NCBI GenBank assembly: GCA_016744775.1
Contig: JADGDS010000001.1
Coordinates: 1 to 64,000, forward strand
DNA length: 64,000 bases
Direction of reading: 5' to 3'
From: Candidatus Marithrix sp.
GTDB lineage: Bacteria; Pseudomonadota; Gammaproteobacteria; Beggiatoales; Beggiatoaceae
The position numbers were made by a program, and so were the translations under genes. Position 1 is the stretch's first letter. The number at the start of each line of letters is the position of its first letter. Of the stretch, positions 25,807 through 35,872 are shown in pieces. Below the pieces are notes generated by a model. It was not told where the DNA came from and did not search any database. It saw only the letters and a program-made list of their open reading frames with translations.

Positions 25807-28800
25807 TTATCCTATCCAAGCACGAGCATTCCAAAACATTTGCATCCAAGGTCCTTCTTCGTGTTCCCATGTCTTTGGTAGCCATGAATATTGGCTACTT
25901 AGGAATATTCTTTCTGGATGGGGCATCATTATTGTGAAGCGTCCATCTGGGGTTGTTACTCCTGTTATTCCTGATGGGGAACCATTGGGGTTGGCTGGGT
26001 AGTTTTCTGTTACTTGTCCCTTGTTGTCTATGTATTGTAAGGCAATGTTGTCTATTTTGTTGTTAAATTGTGCTTTGCCTTCGCCGTGTGATATTACTAT
26101 TGGTAGTTTTGAGCCGCTCATCTGGTTTAAGAATATTGATGGGCTGTCGGGTATTTCTACCATTGTTAATCGTGCTTCAAATTGTTCTGATTCATTGATG
26201 GTAAATGTTGGCCAATTTTCGGCTCCGGGAATTAGGTCGCTTAGTTGTGCCATCATTTGACAGCCATTACATACTCCTAGTGCAAATGTGTCTTGGCGGT
26301 GGAAGAATTCTGAAAATTCGTCATAGGCTCGTGGGTTGAAGCGGATGGATTTTGCCCAGCCTCCACCTGCTCCTAGTACGTCTCCATAGGAGAAGCCTCC
26401 ACATGCTGCTAGCCCTTGAAAGTCTTTTAGGCTTTGGGTGCCATTTATTATGTCGTTGGTATGCACATCTATGCAAGTAAAGCCGGCTTTATCAAATGCG
26501 GCTGCCATTTCTAGGTGTCCATTTACGCCTTGTTCTCGTAATATTGCTATACGTGGACGAGAAGTGCCTGTTGGTGCTTGGAATTTGAAGTTGCAATCTA
26601 CTGATAAGCCAGAATCTACTTCTAGTATCTTATCATATTCTTGTTGGGCGCATTTGGGATTATCACGTAATTTTTGCATGTGATAACTGGTTTCGCTCCA
26701 AGCCCGTTGTAATGTTTGTCTTGATTCTGTGAATTGTTGAGAAATGTTTATTTGGTCACTGTTATTTGGTTTGGCTATTACATGACAATGATTTGATAAA
26801 TCAGTATTTTGGGCTATTTGTGCTTGTATGTAGCTAAGCTCACTAGCTTTGATTTGGATAACCGCGCCTAGTTCTTCATTAAACAGTGTATCATGATTGT
26901 CTAATGTAATATCTAAACCTATATGCCCAGCAAATGCCATTTCACATAATGTCACAAATACGCCTCCATCTGAGCGATCATGGTAGGCTAGTATTTTGCC
27001 TTGTTGGTTTAGGCTTTGAATTAGTTTGAAGAAGTCTTTTAAATCTTTTGGCTTATCTAAATCTGGAGATTGGTCGCCGATTTGATTATATACTTGTGCT
27101 AAAGCTGAGCCGCCTAATCGGTTTTTGCCGCGCCCTAGATCTATTAATAATAATACTGTGTCTCCAGCTTGCAATTCTGGTGTCAGACTACGACGAATAT
27201 CTGTAACTCTGGCAAAGGCTGAAATTATTAGAGATAATGGAGAAATAACTGATTTATCTTCCCAAGCGGCTTGCATAGAAAGTGAATCTTTTCCAACTGG
27301 TATATTTATTCCTAGTTCTGGGCATAATTCCATTCCTACCGCTTTGACTGTTTCAAATAAAGCGGCATCTTCATCATTGCTACCACAAGCTGCCATCCAA
27401 TTGGCTGATAGTACTATGTCACTCAGTTCTTCTATATTAGCGGCAGCAATATTAGTTATTGCCTCTCCAATTGCCATACGCCCTGATGCTGGTGCGTTTA
27501 GTAGAGCAAGGGGAGAACGTTCTCCTATTGCCATTGCTTCGCCGGTTATACTTCCATAAGTTGTTGCTGTTACTCCGCAATCTGCTACTGGAATTTGCCA
27601 CGGACCAACCATTTGATCGCGTACTACTAAGCCCCCAACTGTACGATCACCTATGGTAATTAAAAAGCTTTTGTTGGCAACTGTTGGTAATTTTAGAATT
27701 CTTAATGCTGCTTCTCCAATATCCGAAATTAAACCTGACAGGTTTTTAAAACCTGTCAGGTTTGGTTTAGCAGAAAATTCACGACACATTTTAGGTGCTT
27801 TGCCAAATAAGACGGATAATGGCATATCAATAGCAGTATCAAGTAATAATTGTTGTTCTTCTGTAGATTCTCCAACTATTGCATAGGGGCAACGTTCGCG
27901 TTCACATATAGCTTTAAATAGTTCTAAATTTTCTGGACTAATACCTAATACATAGCGTTCTTGAGCTTCATTACACCAAAGTTCCATTGGTGATAAACTT
28001 GGATCTGCTACAGGTATAGCTTTTAGTTTAAAATTACCACCACAGTCACTATCATGAACTAATTCTGGTAAAGCGTTAGAAAGTCCTCCGGCTCCTACGT
28101 CATGTATAGATATAATAGGATTCTCATTTCCTAAACGCGAACAGACATCTATAACTTCTTGACAACGCCGCTGCATTTCAGGATTGCCGCGTTGTACTGA
28201 GGCAAAATCTAAATCTTCATGACTGTGTCCGGCTGCCATTGAGGATGCGGCTCCACCTCCTAAACCTATTAACATCGCTGGTCCACCTAATACTATGATT
28301 AAGCTTTTGGGAGGTATTTTTTGTTTTTCTATATGGCTTGGACGCATGTTACCTACTCCACCTGCTAACATAATTGGTTTATGATAGCCGCGTCTTTGTC
28401 CATCAACTTCCATTTCAAAACTACGGAAATAGCCACAGATAGCTGGACGACCAAATTCATTATTAAATCTACTAGCTCCAATCGGAGCTTCTAACATTAT
28501 TTGTAAGGCCGTTGCCATGCGTGATGGTGTGCCATATTCAGTTTCCCAAGCTTGAGTAGCATCAGGAATGCGTAAATTAGACACAGAAAATCCAGTTAAA
28601 CCAGCTTTGGGTTTAGAACCACGCCCAGTTGCACCCTCATCACGAATTTCACCGCCGCTGCCAGTAGCCGCACCCGGAAATGGTGAAATTGCTGTAGGAT
28701 GATTATGAGTTTCAACCTTCATTAAAATAGCAGTTTGTTCTTTAATACTATGATATTCATGAGTATTTATATCAGGAACAAAAATGCTACTATCAAAACC

Positions 28801-29559
28801 TTTTATTACGGCAGAATTATCATGATAAGCAGATAAAACATGCCCCGGATGTTGTTGATGAGTATTACGTATCATTTCAAATAATGATTTACTTTGTTTA
28901 TTGCCATCAATAAACCAAGATGCATTAAAAATTTTATGGCGACAATGCTCAGAATTTGCCTGAGCAAACATCATTAATTCAACATCAGTTGGATTACGCT
29001 TTAATTCATTAAAACTATCATATAAATAATCAATTTCATCCTCAGACAAGGCCAAACCTTGCTCTTGATTTGCTAGTATAAGTGCTTGTTTTCCATCATC
29101 TAAAATATTAATAGTTCGTAAAGGGCGCATTGATGCCTGACTAAAATCTACTTGATTAATATCAGACAATACAATTTCAGTCATACGATCATGAATTAAA
29201 TCACCTACAAGCTGAATTTGTGACTGATTAAGCTTAATATCAAAACCCAAATACCAGCCACGTTCTAAACGATTAAGATCTGAAAAACCACAAACATGAG
29301 CAATATCAGTAGCTTTAGTCTGCCAAGGAGAAATAGTACCCGGGCGCGGAATTACAACCAAATATTGCTCCTCAACTAAAGACAATGAAGAATCAGAACT
29401 ACAATCTGGTAATAAATCTGGTAAACTAGGATGCTCAGAATCTACAAAATACAGATATTTAGCCTCAAGTTTGGATAGATTAGGCACAAATTGCTGTGCC
29501 TGAACAAGTAATTTATTAAGACGAAATGTTGAAAGTGCTGGACCACCTGTGTAATACAT
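25807..29559 (-). CDS. purL: Phosphoribosylformylglycinamidine synthase, single-chain type
   Basis: Fourth step of purine synthesis: converts FGAR, glutamine and ATP to FGAM. At 1250 residues it is the long gammaproteobacterial form. It has an N-terminal PurS-like domain, the tandem AIR-synthase-like halves ([60 protein letters not shown]) and a C-terminal glutaminase with GVCNGCQMM and MPHPER. Within the reading frame, codons about 599-610 ([11 protein letters not shown]) are supplied by a perfect dispersed palindrome. They fall in a linker just before [21 protein letters not shown]. The rest aligns with the family, so the enzyme is likely active. A decayed second 5' copy lies upstream at 30597-31393. 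Confidence 0.96.
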   Translation of the reverse strand: MYYTGGPALSTFRLNKLLVQAQQFVPNLSKLEAKYLYFVDSEHPSLPDLLPDCSSDSSLSLVEEQYLVVIPRPGTISPWQTKATDIAHVCGFSDLNRLERGWYLGFDIKLNQSQIQLVGDLIHDRMTEIVLSDINQVDFSQASMRPLRTINILDDGKQALILANQEQGLALSEDEIDYLYDSFNELKRNPTDVELMMFAQANSEHCRHKIFNASWFIDGNKQSKSLFEMIRNTHQQHPGHVLSAYHDNSAVIKGFDSSIFVPDINTHEYHSIKEQTAILMKVETHNHPTAISPFPGAATGSGGEIRDEGATGRGSKPKAGLTGFSVSNLRIPDATQAWETEYGTPSRMATALQIMLEAPIGASRFNNEFGRPAICGYFRSFEMEVDGQRRGYHKPIMLAGGVGNMRPSHIEKQKIPPKSLIIVLGGPAMLIGLGGGAASSMAAGHSHEDLDFASVQRGNPEMQRRCQEVIDVCSRLGNENPIISIHDVGAGGLSNALPELVHDSDCGGNFKLKAIPVADPSLSPMELWCNEAQERYVLGISPENLELFKAICERERCPYAIVGESTEEQQLLLDTAIDMPLSVLFGKAPKMCREFSAKPNLTGFKNLSGLISDIGEAALRILKLPTVANKSFLITIGDRTVGGLVVRDQMVGPWQIPVADCGVTATTYGSITGEAMAIGERSPLALLNAPASGRMAIGEAITNIAAANIEELSDIVLSANWMAACGSNDEDAALFETVKAVGMELCPELGINIPVGKDSLSMQAAWEDKSVISPLSLIISAFARVTDIRRSLTPELQAGDTVLLLIDLGRGKNRLGGSALAQVYNQIGDQSPDLDKPKDLKDFFKLIQSLNQQGKILAYHDRSDGGVFVTLCEMAFAGHIGLDITLDNHDTLFNEELGAVIQIKASELSYIQAQIAQNTDLSNHCHVIAKPNNSDQINISQQFTESRQTLQRAWSETSYHMQKLRDNPKCAQQEYDKILEVDSGLSVDCNFKFQAPTGTSRPRIAILREQGVNGHLEMAAAFDKAGFTCIDVHTNDIINGTQSLKDFQGLAACGGFSYGDVLGAGGGWAKSIRFNPRAYDEFSEFFHRQDTFALGVCNGCQMMAQLSDLIPGAENWPTFTINESEQFEARLTMVEIPDSPSIFLNQMSGSKLPIVISHGEGKAQFNNKIDNIALQYIDNKGQVTENYPANPNGSPSGITGVTTPDGRFTIMMPHPERIFLSSQYSWLPKTWEHEEGPWMQMFWNARAWIG
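27731..27763. repeat. Dispersed CCTGNCAGG palindrome, copy C, inside purL
   Basis: A perfect palindrome, AAACCTGACAGG, TTTTTAAAA core, CCTGTCAGGTTT, entirely within the purL reading frame. It adds in-frame codons instead of breaking the gene. Same design as the intergenic copies at 1803 and 5734. Confidence 0.92.
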
Positions 29560-29677
29560 ATAAATACCTTTGGATGTTTGTTATGGGGGAAATTATAACA
29601 TGTTTTGGGGTGGGATTTTTTGTGATGGAATCAGTTTAGGTTAATCAGATTGTTCTTATGTTAGCGTATATTGGATT

Positions 29678-29761
29678 TAGTACAACGAATTAACGGAATA
29701 AACGAATTAAGTCAAGGCTAACAATAAACTAATTCGTTTATTCCGTTAATTCGTTGTACTA
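29678..29761. repeat. MITE-like element with perfect 32-base inverted repeats, copy 1
   Basis: Arms begin TAGTACAACGAATTAACGG and continue through AATAAACGAATTA as exact reverse complements around a 20-base centre. A second element with the same ends lies at 49258-49359. There is no coding capacity. The TA at the tips would fit a TA target site, but flanking duplications could not be proven. Confidence 0.88.
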
Positions 29762-30071
29762 TTATAATTAGTAGTTAAATCAAACTAATAGATGGTAAGT
29801 AATGTAAATATTTGCATATTTATCCAAAATATAATATATATTATAGGGGCAATGTTTGTTGGATGAATTTATAAATTATAAGGTAGATAAAAAAATGAAA
29901 TCACTTCTCAAAGATTATCTTGATTATTAAAAAGTTTTTTCCAAATATCTGGAAAATTATTTTTGATTAAATATTTCTATGCTTCCGTTTCCGAACGATG
30001 CTTTTATAAATCGTCTTTGTGGTATATCAGCAGTATATTAATTTCATAATATTCATTATCTAACAATGTCT
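29762..30071. other. AT-rich intergenic stretch, no gene seen
   Basis: Upstream of purL and beyond the inverted-repeat element. No reading frame with a plausible start and no RNA motif was found. Part may be the ancestral purL promoter region, now displaced. Confidence 0.6.
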
Positions 30072-30387
30072 TTAATAAACATTCTCTGGTTCCTCTTGAG
30101 TAATCAGTTCATAGGGAATCACTTCATTATCTCGTGAAATTTTCCATGGTAACTGTTCATGCGTGAAATCAACAATACTTTCCGTATTGTGCATTGACCA
30201 TTTGTTAGCAATTTCCCGAATTAATTCAAGTTCTGATTCGCTGAGTAATTCCTTTTCTGGTTCTTCTATTAGAGAGATAAACCAATTTTGCAAGTTTAGT
30301 TTTGGTAATTTTTCCATCTTTCATAGCACCATATGCAATACAATGTGCAATGATTTGTTGCAACTTTTTTAAAGCTGGTGTTTTCAT
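30072..30387 (-). pseudogene. Decayed Panacea-domain (SocA-like) gene with an internal deletion
   Basis: The minus strand from 30387 reads MKTPALKKLQQIIAHCIAYG and on to KITKTKLAKLVYL, the start of a Panacea (DUF4065) protein. The frame then runs into unrelated sequence. In another frame the C-terminal part of the same domain resumes (SESELELIREIANKW, then HEQLPWKI). Roughly the middle of the domain is missing and the halves are out of frame. Panacea proteins act as antitoxins or proteolytic adaptors, usually next to a toxin; none is seen here. A translated 81-residue product from the second half is conceivable but unlikely to work. Confidence 0.75.
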
Positions 30388-30596
30388 TTTTATTGTCTCA
30401 ATAATGAAGATTTAACGTCTTGACATATTAATTATATTTTAACTGGTAAATTTACATTTGTCTATATTAAAAACCAAATAAAAAATTAAGGTGATTATAA
30501 CAATATGTATAAAAATAGAATAGATAGAGACAGTTATTTAGATAGTTGATTAGCAGAGATTAAGTAATCTAGGAACTGAAACTGAATGGGTAGAAT

Positions 30597-31393
30597 TTAA
30601 AGACTATGATATTCATGAGTATTAATATGAGGAACAAAAATGCTACTATCAAAACCTTTTATTACCGCTGAATTATCATGATAAGCAGATAAAACATGCC
30701 CGGGATGTAATTTATGAGTATTGCGTATCATTTGAAATAATGATTTACTTTGCTTATTGCCATCAATAACCCATTCAGCATTAAAGATTTTATGCCGACA
30801 ATGCTCAGAATTAGCTTGAGCAAACATCATTAATTCAACATCAGTTGGATTACGCTTTAATTCATTAAAACTATCATATAAATAATCAATTTCATCCTCA
30901 GACAAAGCCAAACCTTGCTCTTTGTTAGCCTGTATAAGAGCTTGTTTTCCATCAACTAAAATATTGATAGTTCATAAAGGGCGCATTGATTCCTGACTAA
31001 AATCTACCTGATTAATATCAGACAATACAATTTCAGTCATACGATCATGAATTAAATCACCTACAAGCTGAATATCAAAACCCAAATACCAACCGCGTTC
31101 TAAAGATTAATATCTGACAAACCACAAACATGTGCAATATCAGTAGCTTTAGTCTGCCAAGGATAAATAGTACCCGGGCGCGGAATTACAACCAAATATT
31201 GCCCCTCAACTAAAGATAAAGAAGAATCAGAACTACAATCTGGTAATAAATATGGCAAATTAGGATGCTCAGAATCTAAAAAATACAGATACTTAGCCTC
31301 AAGCTTAGACAGATTAGGTGCAAATTGCTGTGCCTGAACAAGTAATTTATTAAGACGAAAAGTTGAAAGTGCTGGACCACCTGTGTAATACAT
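30597..31393 (-). pseudogene. Decayed duplicate of the purL 5' end
   Basis: Covers the first 270 or so codons of purL ([18 protein letters not shown] to NTHEYHS) at high identity with the intact gene, and the match extends about 20 bases upstream of the ATG. Small deletions, including one of about 15 bases near 31070, break the frame, leaving two separate open pieces. The 3' end stops abruptly at about 30600. It lies upstream of the intact gene in the same orientation. Confidence 0.92.
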
Positions 31394-31450
31394 AAAAATA
31401 CCTTGGGAAGTTTTTGTTATGGTGCTACACAACAGCTACTTGAAACCTAG

Positions 31451-31479
31451 ACATAATAACCCAATAAAAGACATTATGT
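31451..31479. repeat. Hairpin at the left flank of the tnpB element
   Basis: ACATAAT and ATTATGT pair perfectly around a 15-base loop, 30 bases before the tnpB start. It could be the subterminal hairpin of the left end of an IS605-type element. Confidence 0.45.
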
Positions 31480-31508
31480 CCAAAACTTTTTTTGCCAATT
31501 AATTAAAT

Positions 31509-32843
31509 GTGAAAAAAACTAAAAAAGTTACTAGAATTGCTTACAGCAAAGACTTAAACCAAGCGAAATATAACAAGTTAGTTGAAATAGCTAAACGTTG
31601 TGGTTCTGTTAGAACAGAAGTATGGCACTGCTATGGTTCAGTTGGCGGTTTAAGTGCTAAGTTCCGTCCAGTGCGTGATGGATGGATTGCTGATCAAAAA
31701 ATAAAAAACTTACCACAACGGGTATGGAGAGCTACATTATCCGATAGCTTAAATGATATAAAAGCCAATAGAGAAGCAGCCAAAGAAAAAGTTATTCGTC
31801 ATATTTTCAGGAATGTGGATGATAAGGATAAATTTAAAGAATTCTTTAAAAAGCTAAAAAAAGATTGGATACATGATTCATATTTGCGCCGATTAATGCG
31901 AAAATACTGGAAACATGGAAAAAATCATACTTATAATCAAATAGTTTTAGAACCCGGTAGCTATAAATGTTTTTCACATAACAATACAAATTATATTGAA
32001 GTCATAAGTTTAACAAGAGGTAAGCGCATTGCTATTCCTATAGCTACCAATTTTTCTATTGCCGGACAAATAAGATTAATTATACGTGATAAAGCTGTGG
32101 AAATTCATTACACAATAGATAATACTGATGGTCGTGTTTGTGGTGATCAAGAGGTTGGTATTGATAAAGGCTATACAGAAGCCTTTGTTGATTCTGAAGG
32201 TGATTTTTATGGGAAGGGCTTAGGTGAGGTTTTATCAAAGGAATCTGATTATCTAAAGATAAAATACCAAAGGCGCAATAAGATCAAAGCAGTTTTGGGC
32301 AAGATTGAGCAAAAAAATCCCAAAAAGGCTAAAAGAATTAGAAAAAATAACTTGGGTCGAAAAAAGCTTAACAGGCGTTCACAACTACATCAAGCACAGG
32401 TAAAAATGATTGTTTTTACAGCAGTTAATCGTGTTGTTGATAAAGCCGAAACAATAGTTTGTGAAGATTTAACAAAAACTTTCAAATCAAAGAATTTAGG
32501 TAAAAATACCAATCGTCGTTTAAGCGGTTGGGTTAAAGGTTTAATGGCTAAAGCCATTGATATTGTGGCATCCCGAAGAGGTTCTAGGGTAGTTCAAGTC
32601 AATGCTGCATATACTTCTCAAACGTGTTCAAAGTGCGGATGCCTTGGCAAGCGCATTGGGGATAGGTTTAATTGTACCTCTGGGTGCGGGGCGGTTATGC
32701 AAGCGGACTTGAATGCAGCGATCAATGTGAAGGCGAGATCAGATGATAAGGAACTTCATCGTTGGCTTCCTTTTCAGAAGGTAAAGCAAATCTTGTTAGA
32801 ACGTTGTCGCCAATCGGATGAGACAGCCCATCCCGTGGTCTAG
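31509..32843 (+). CDS. tnpB: TnpB (IS605 OrfB-type) RNA-guided nuclease
   Basis: A 444-residue protein starting at GTG. The RuvC-like active-site acids are in place: Asp219 (GIDKG), Glu319 (VCEDL) and Asp400 (QADLNAA). A four-cysteine zinc finger (CSKCG, then CTSGCG) lies before the last Asp. TnpB proteins are guided by an RNA from the element's own 3' end and cut DNA at the element's former site; the intact residues suggest it may be active. No tnpA is next to it. The length exceeds typical TnpB slightly because of an extended N-terminal half. A small Cas12 relative is possible, but no CRISPR array is nearby. Confidence 0.88.
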   Translation: MKKTKKVTRIAYSKDLNQAKYNKLVEIAKRCGSVRTEVWHCYGSVGGLSAKFRPVRDGWIADQKIKNLPQRVWRATLSDSLNDIKANREAAKEKVIRHIFRNVDDKDKFKEFFKKLKKDWIHDSYLRRLMRKYWKHGKNHTYNQIVLEPGSYKCFSHNNTNYIEVISLTRGKRIAIPIATNFSIAGQIRLIIRDKAVEIHYTIDNTDGRVCGDQEVGIDKGYTEAFVDSEGDFYGKGLGEVLSKESDYLKIKYQRRNKIKAVLGKIEQKNPKKAKRIRKNNLGRKKLNRRSQLHQAQVKMIVFTAVNRVVDKAETIVCEDLTKTFKSKNLGKNTNRRLSGWVKGLMAKAIDIVASRRGSRVVQVNAAYTSQTCSKCGCLGKRIGDRFNCTSGCGAVMQADLNAAINVKARSDDKELHRWLPFQKVKQILLERCRQSDETAHPVV

Positions 32844-33065
32844 TTGCAGCTTATGCTATCAACAGACAGTGAATTATCAAGGAAACTTTCACCTATCTAT
32901 GATAGATGTCAAGGAATGTCCAAGAAAAAAGAAGCTGGGAAGTATAACATATGCAATTGCGTAGTAACTCTACAAAAACATATAAAATATAGCAATAAAC
33001 TTGCAAAATAAGTTGTTTTATATATATCGACCAAATTGAATTAAATTAATAATTAATATTATAAT
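32844..33065 (+). ncRNA. Probable right end and guide-RNA region of the tnpB element
   Basis: TnpB guide RNAs usually span the 3' end of tnpB and the element's right end, reading into flanking DNA. Here the tnpB stop is followed by a structured stretch with a CTATC/GATAG hairpin near 32898-32910. The exact boundary and guide could not be set by eye. The rest of this gap is AT-rich, without a gene. Confidence 0.3.
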
Positions 33066-33515
33066 ATGAAAAATAAATACGAATTAAGAAACACCCTTAG
33101 AAAGGGAGAAGGCATTTTTGCAACCAGCGCATTTCAGACAGGAGAAATTGTAATGCGAGGCATTATTAAAAAAATATTGCCTGAAAACGATTCCCATGCT
33201 TCACAAATCGGCAAAAATACTTTTGTACGTCATGACGGTTTGATTCCAAAGGTTAATCATTCTTGCAATCCCAGTTGTGGTGTTTCTGTAAATGAAACGG
33301 GAGGACATGATTTGGTAGCGAGACGTGATATTTATGTTGATGAGGAAGTCACCTTTGATTATGCTATGAGAAACTATACTGTTAATTTTTTCCCTAACTG
33401 TAGGTGTGGTTCAGAGAGCTGTCGTGGTAAGATTACAGGGTGGAAGGATTTACCAACAGAAATGAGAGAAAAGTACAAAGATTTTGTAGCACCTTATCTA
33501 CTTAATTCAAAATGA
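33066..33515 (+). CDS. SET-domain protein with post-SET-like cysteine motif
   Basis: A 149-residue putative lysine methyltransferase. It starts with the SET-N pattern GEGIFATSAFQTGEIV and has NHSCNPS, the AdoMet/pseudoknot motif, followed by ARRDIYVDEEVTFDYA. It ends with CRCGSESCRGKITGW, which matches the zinc-binding post-SET motif of eukaryotic-type enzymes. The substrate is unknown; bacterial SET proteins of this size may modify DNA-binding or ribosomal proteins. It stands alone, between the tnpB element and a terminator. Confidence 0.88.
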   Translation: MKNKYELRNTLRKGEGIFATSAFQTGEIVMRGIIKKILPENDSHASQIGKNTFVRHDGLIPKVNHSCNPSCGVSVNETGGHDLVARRDIYVDEEVTFDYAMRNYTVNFFPNCRCGSESCRGKITGWKDLPTEMREKYKDFVAPYLLNSK

Positions 33516-33536
33516 AATTAAGCGCAAAGCCTTGTA

Positions 33537-33560
33537 GGGTCGGTGATAACCGACCCTTTC
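33537..33560 (+). terminator. Terminator after the SET-domain gene
   Basis: GGGTCGGT and ACCGACCC pair perfectly around GATA, followed by TTTC. The T-run is short, but position and stem strength suit transcription stop for both this gene and the convergent DUF484 gene. Confidence 0.65.
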
Positions 33561-33569
33561 ACTAACAAA

Positions 33570-34121
33570 TTAACAATTTCTAGTCCACATTCTAAGTAAA
33601 TTACTTATAATATTTCCTAAATATATTAGAAAATCGGTACTCATTTCAGGATGAAAACGTTTAGGATCATGACTAGCCATTGCTAATAAGCCCAATGGCT
33701 TATCAACACCTAAAGGTATTAAAACTGCTGAAGCAATTTTACTATTTGGAAATAAATAAGCAAGTTGTTGTGTTTTTAATTGTCCGCAAATAGCCTGTTT
33801 ATTTTCTAATACTTGATCAAATAAAGTAAAAATTTGGGCATCATATTCGATAAATTCTTTGTGTTTGAAGTTTGAACCTAAAACGTCAAACCAACGAATC
33901 ACAACTGCATCTGTATTAAGTTCATTAGTTAATGTGTTATATAATATTTTAAAAAATTCGTCTAAATTTTCTGTATTAGTTAAAGCTGTAATTAGGCGTT
34001 GAATACGCTGATTTAATTCTTCATTTTGTTGGGCTATTATTATTAATTCATCCAATTGATTCTTTAACTTTTCATTTTCTTGACGTAAAACAGCTACTTC
34101 TTGTGATGATAATGTATTCAT
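33570..34121 (-). CDS. DUF484 GAF-like protein
   Basis: A 183-residue cytoplasmic protein. A coiled-coil N-terminus (residues about 8-45) leads into a GAF-type fold with AVLIPLGVDKPLGLLAMASHDPKRFHPEMSTDFL, the hallmark of DUF484. Such proteins are common in gammaproteobacteria, often near xerC, and have no settled function. Here it is next to a response regulator gene (39 bases apart) on the same strand, so the two may be expressed together. Confidence 0.88.
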   Translation of the reverse strand: MNTLSSQEVAVLRQENEKLKNQLDELIIIAQQNEELNQRIQRLITALTNTENLDEFFKILYNTLTNELNTDAVVIRWFDVLGSNFKHKEFIEYDAQIFTLFDQVLENKQAICGQLKTQQLAYLFPNSKIASAVLIPLGVDKPLGLLAMASHDPKRFHPEMSTDFLIYLGNIISNLLRMWTRNC

Positions 34122-34159
34122 AGATATTAAATTTTTTAATGTTTGTTATTTAATTCAAT

Positions 34160-34612
34160 TCATGTTTGCAATCTATGTTGTTTGTTTAAAATATTTTGTA
34201 TATTTTCTAATGCTATTTTTGTAGATTGAGCCTTTATAATAACATTAACACGATTACGTAATACCGCCCAATGTATTGGCTTAGTAATATATTCTATTGC
34301 ACCTGCTTGAAATGCCTGATTAACTGATTTTTCATCATCCAATGATGTTATCATAATAATAGGTATATCAGTATTTACTTCCAATTCTTTTAATTTGCTA
34401 CATGCTGTAAATCCATCCATTATTGGCATAGCGGCATCCATCAATACTAAATCAGGCTTACAACGTTGAAATTCTTCAATAGCTTCCATGCCTTCTGCTG
34501 CTAAAGTAACGCGATAACCTTCTTTTTTTAAGAGATTTTCTAAAAGATTTTGTATTAAGGGATCATCATCGACGATAAGTATTAAAGGGGATTGTTGTTT
34601 AGAGATTAACAT
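34160..34612 (-). CDS. Single-domain response regulator (CheY-like)
   Basis: About 150 residues, nearly all a receiver domain: ILIVDDDPLIQ (acidic pocket), LVLMDAAMP (phosphorylated Asp), IIMITSLDD (Thr/Ser switch) and YITKPI (conserved Lys). There is no output domain, only a short C-terminal helix rich in Gln/Asn. The ATG at 34612 was chosen because GCGGAA precedes it and the longer frame adds only an unconserved stretch. No histidine kinase is nearby, so the partner is elsewhere. Confidence 0.88.
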   Translation of the reverse strand: MLISKQQSPLILIVDDDPLIQNLLENLLKKEGYRVTLAAEGMEAIEEFQRCKPDLVLMDAAMPIMDGFTACSKLKELEVNTDIPIIMITSLDDEKSVNQAFQAGAIEYITKPIHWAVLRNRVNVIIKAQSTKIALENIQNILNKQHRLQT

Positions 34613-34715
34613 AATAGTTCCGCGTAAAAAGTTGATTAAATGCAATATCATGCAAAAATCAGGCTCAAGAAACTATTTTTTTGGGGAATTTTAATAAATA
34701 AGAAGAGAAAGGATT

Positions 34716-34788
34716 TGGGTCGTGTGCGATTTGAACGCACGACCATCGGATTAAAAGTCCGGTGCTCTACCAGCTGAGCTAACGACCC
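34716..34788 (-). tRNA. tRNA-Lys, anticodon TTT
   Basis: The minus strand folds into a full cloverleaf: acceptor GGGTCGT/ACGACCC, D-arm with AGCTCAGCTGGTAGAGC, anticodon loop CTTTTAA and T-arm GTTCAAATC. Discriminator base is A and CCA is not encoded. It stands alone between a regulator gene and a lipoprotein gene. Confidence 0.97.
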
Positions 34789-34878
34789 TGAAAACAGAGA
34801 GAATTATAATGAAGTTGAATTAAAAAAGCAAGCTTTTTCTTTAAAAAAATTATTTAAATTTATTATAATTAATATAAA

Positions 34879-35325
34879 TTATCGTACTGAGGTGCCTAAT
34901 CTGCCTTGAATATCTCTATATATATCATTCAACACGGCTTTATCATAACCGATAATCCAAGCATTATCATTATCTGCACGCCATCGCGCTTCTATTTTTA
35001 ATTTGGCGGTATGCCAAATACGCCCTTGCATTTTGGCAATAACCCGTGTTTGATATTGTTTATCTGTTACTGTCATTTTTTTCCAATCTGTACGAATATA
35101 GCCACTTGCCATATCTGACATTATGATGTCATATTTTTCAGAGAGAACATCTATGACTCTACGCCAAACTTCTGGGTTTTTGGGTCGAAATAAACCATAA
35201 TTATTATGCAGATTAACCGAACGCCAGACACCTTGTTCCTGAGTTTTGATAAAGTTCTGAGGTTTATTGACCCCGCAACTTATGAGTGATGATATAGATA
35301 TTATAAATATAATTAATACTCTCAT
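34879..35325 (-). CDS. Small lipoprotein of unknown function
   Basis: A 148-residue protein with signal MRVLIIFIISISS and lipobox LISC, so likely lipid-anchored, probably in the outer membrane. The ATG at 35325 follows AAAAGGTG, which fits better than the longer frame. The rest is an alpha/beta-looking domain with several Trp and basic residues (VWRRVIDVLSEKYDI; YIRTDWKKM; RIWHTAKLKIEARWR). No family recognised with confidence; it recalls small lipoproteins paired with beta-barrel assembly or export factors, but that is weak. Confidence 0.7.
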   Translation of the reverse strand: MRVLIIFIISISSLISCGVNKPQNFIKTQEQGVWRSVNLHNNYGLFRPKNPEVWRRVIDVLSEKYDIIMSDMASGYIRTDWKKMTVTDKQYQTRVIAKMQGRIWHTAKLKIEARWRADNDNAWIIGYDKAVLNDIYRDIQGRLGTSVR

Positions 35326-35388
35326 TTTACACCTTTTAGGAAGCTTTAGTCTATTTATTATAATATATATCATCATCAATTTCATTGT

Positions 35389-35805
35389 TTATGGCAATAA
35401 ATCTTTTAATTGATTACGTACTGCGGTTTCACCATAGCGTTCTTCAATATAATCTCTACCTTGGTGCGATAATTTTTCCCACAGCACTGAGTCTGTTTAT
35501 AAACTACATACTGCATCTACTAATCCCATTCCTTCTGCGCCAATAGTTGTACTTACCACTGGTAATCCTGATGATAAAGCTTGCCCTAATTTGCCTTTCA
35601 TACCTGCTCCATAGCGTAAATAAGATACAAATACACCACCATCATTGATAATAATGACTTCATCTGGTAATAGTTTTTGATCTATCAATGTTTGCAAACA
35701 ACTAGTAAGTAAGTCGGGATGATCTTTGGTACGGATGATTATGGCAATTTGTGTAGATTTATGGCTCATTGTACGGCGACGGGTTTTTAAAGGTTTATGT
35801 GACAT
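35389..35805 (-). pseudogene. Remnant of two glycosyltransferases fused by deletion
   Basis: The first 50 codons (IAIIIRTKDHPDLLTSCLQTLIDQKLLPDEVIIINDGG) are the start of a GT2 domain. They pass directly into the C-terminal part of a GT4-type enzyme (YGAGMKGKLGQALSSGLPVVSTTIGAEGMG). A stop follows at 35497, but the GT4 tail goes on in another frame to 35389 (LWEKLSHQGRDYIEERYGE). A large deletion plus a frameshift explain this. The parent was probably a two-domain glycosyltransferase like those still intact upstream. Confidence 0.8.
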
Positions 35806-35872
35806 GTTTAGTTAAAAATAAATAATTTTAATGCCATTGCCAATACTCTTTGATCAGTAATATATGTGATAA

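Noticed and set aside
30597..31432. A second functional purL-like gene
   Set aside because: It covers only the 5' quarter, with frame-breaking deletions; it is a decayed duplicate.
31509..32843. A miniature type V CRISPR effector
   Set aside because: No CRISPR array, cas1/cas2 or adaptation genes in the window; TnpB is the simpler call.
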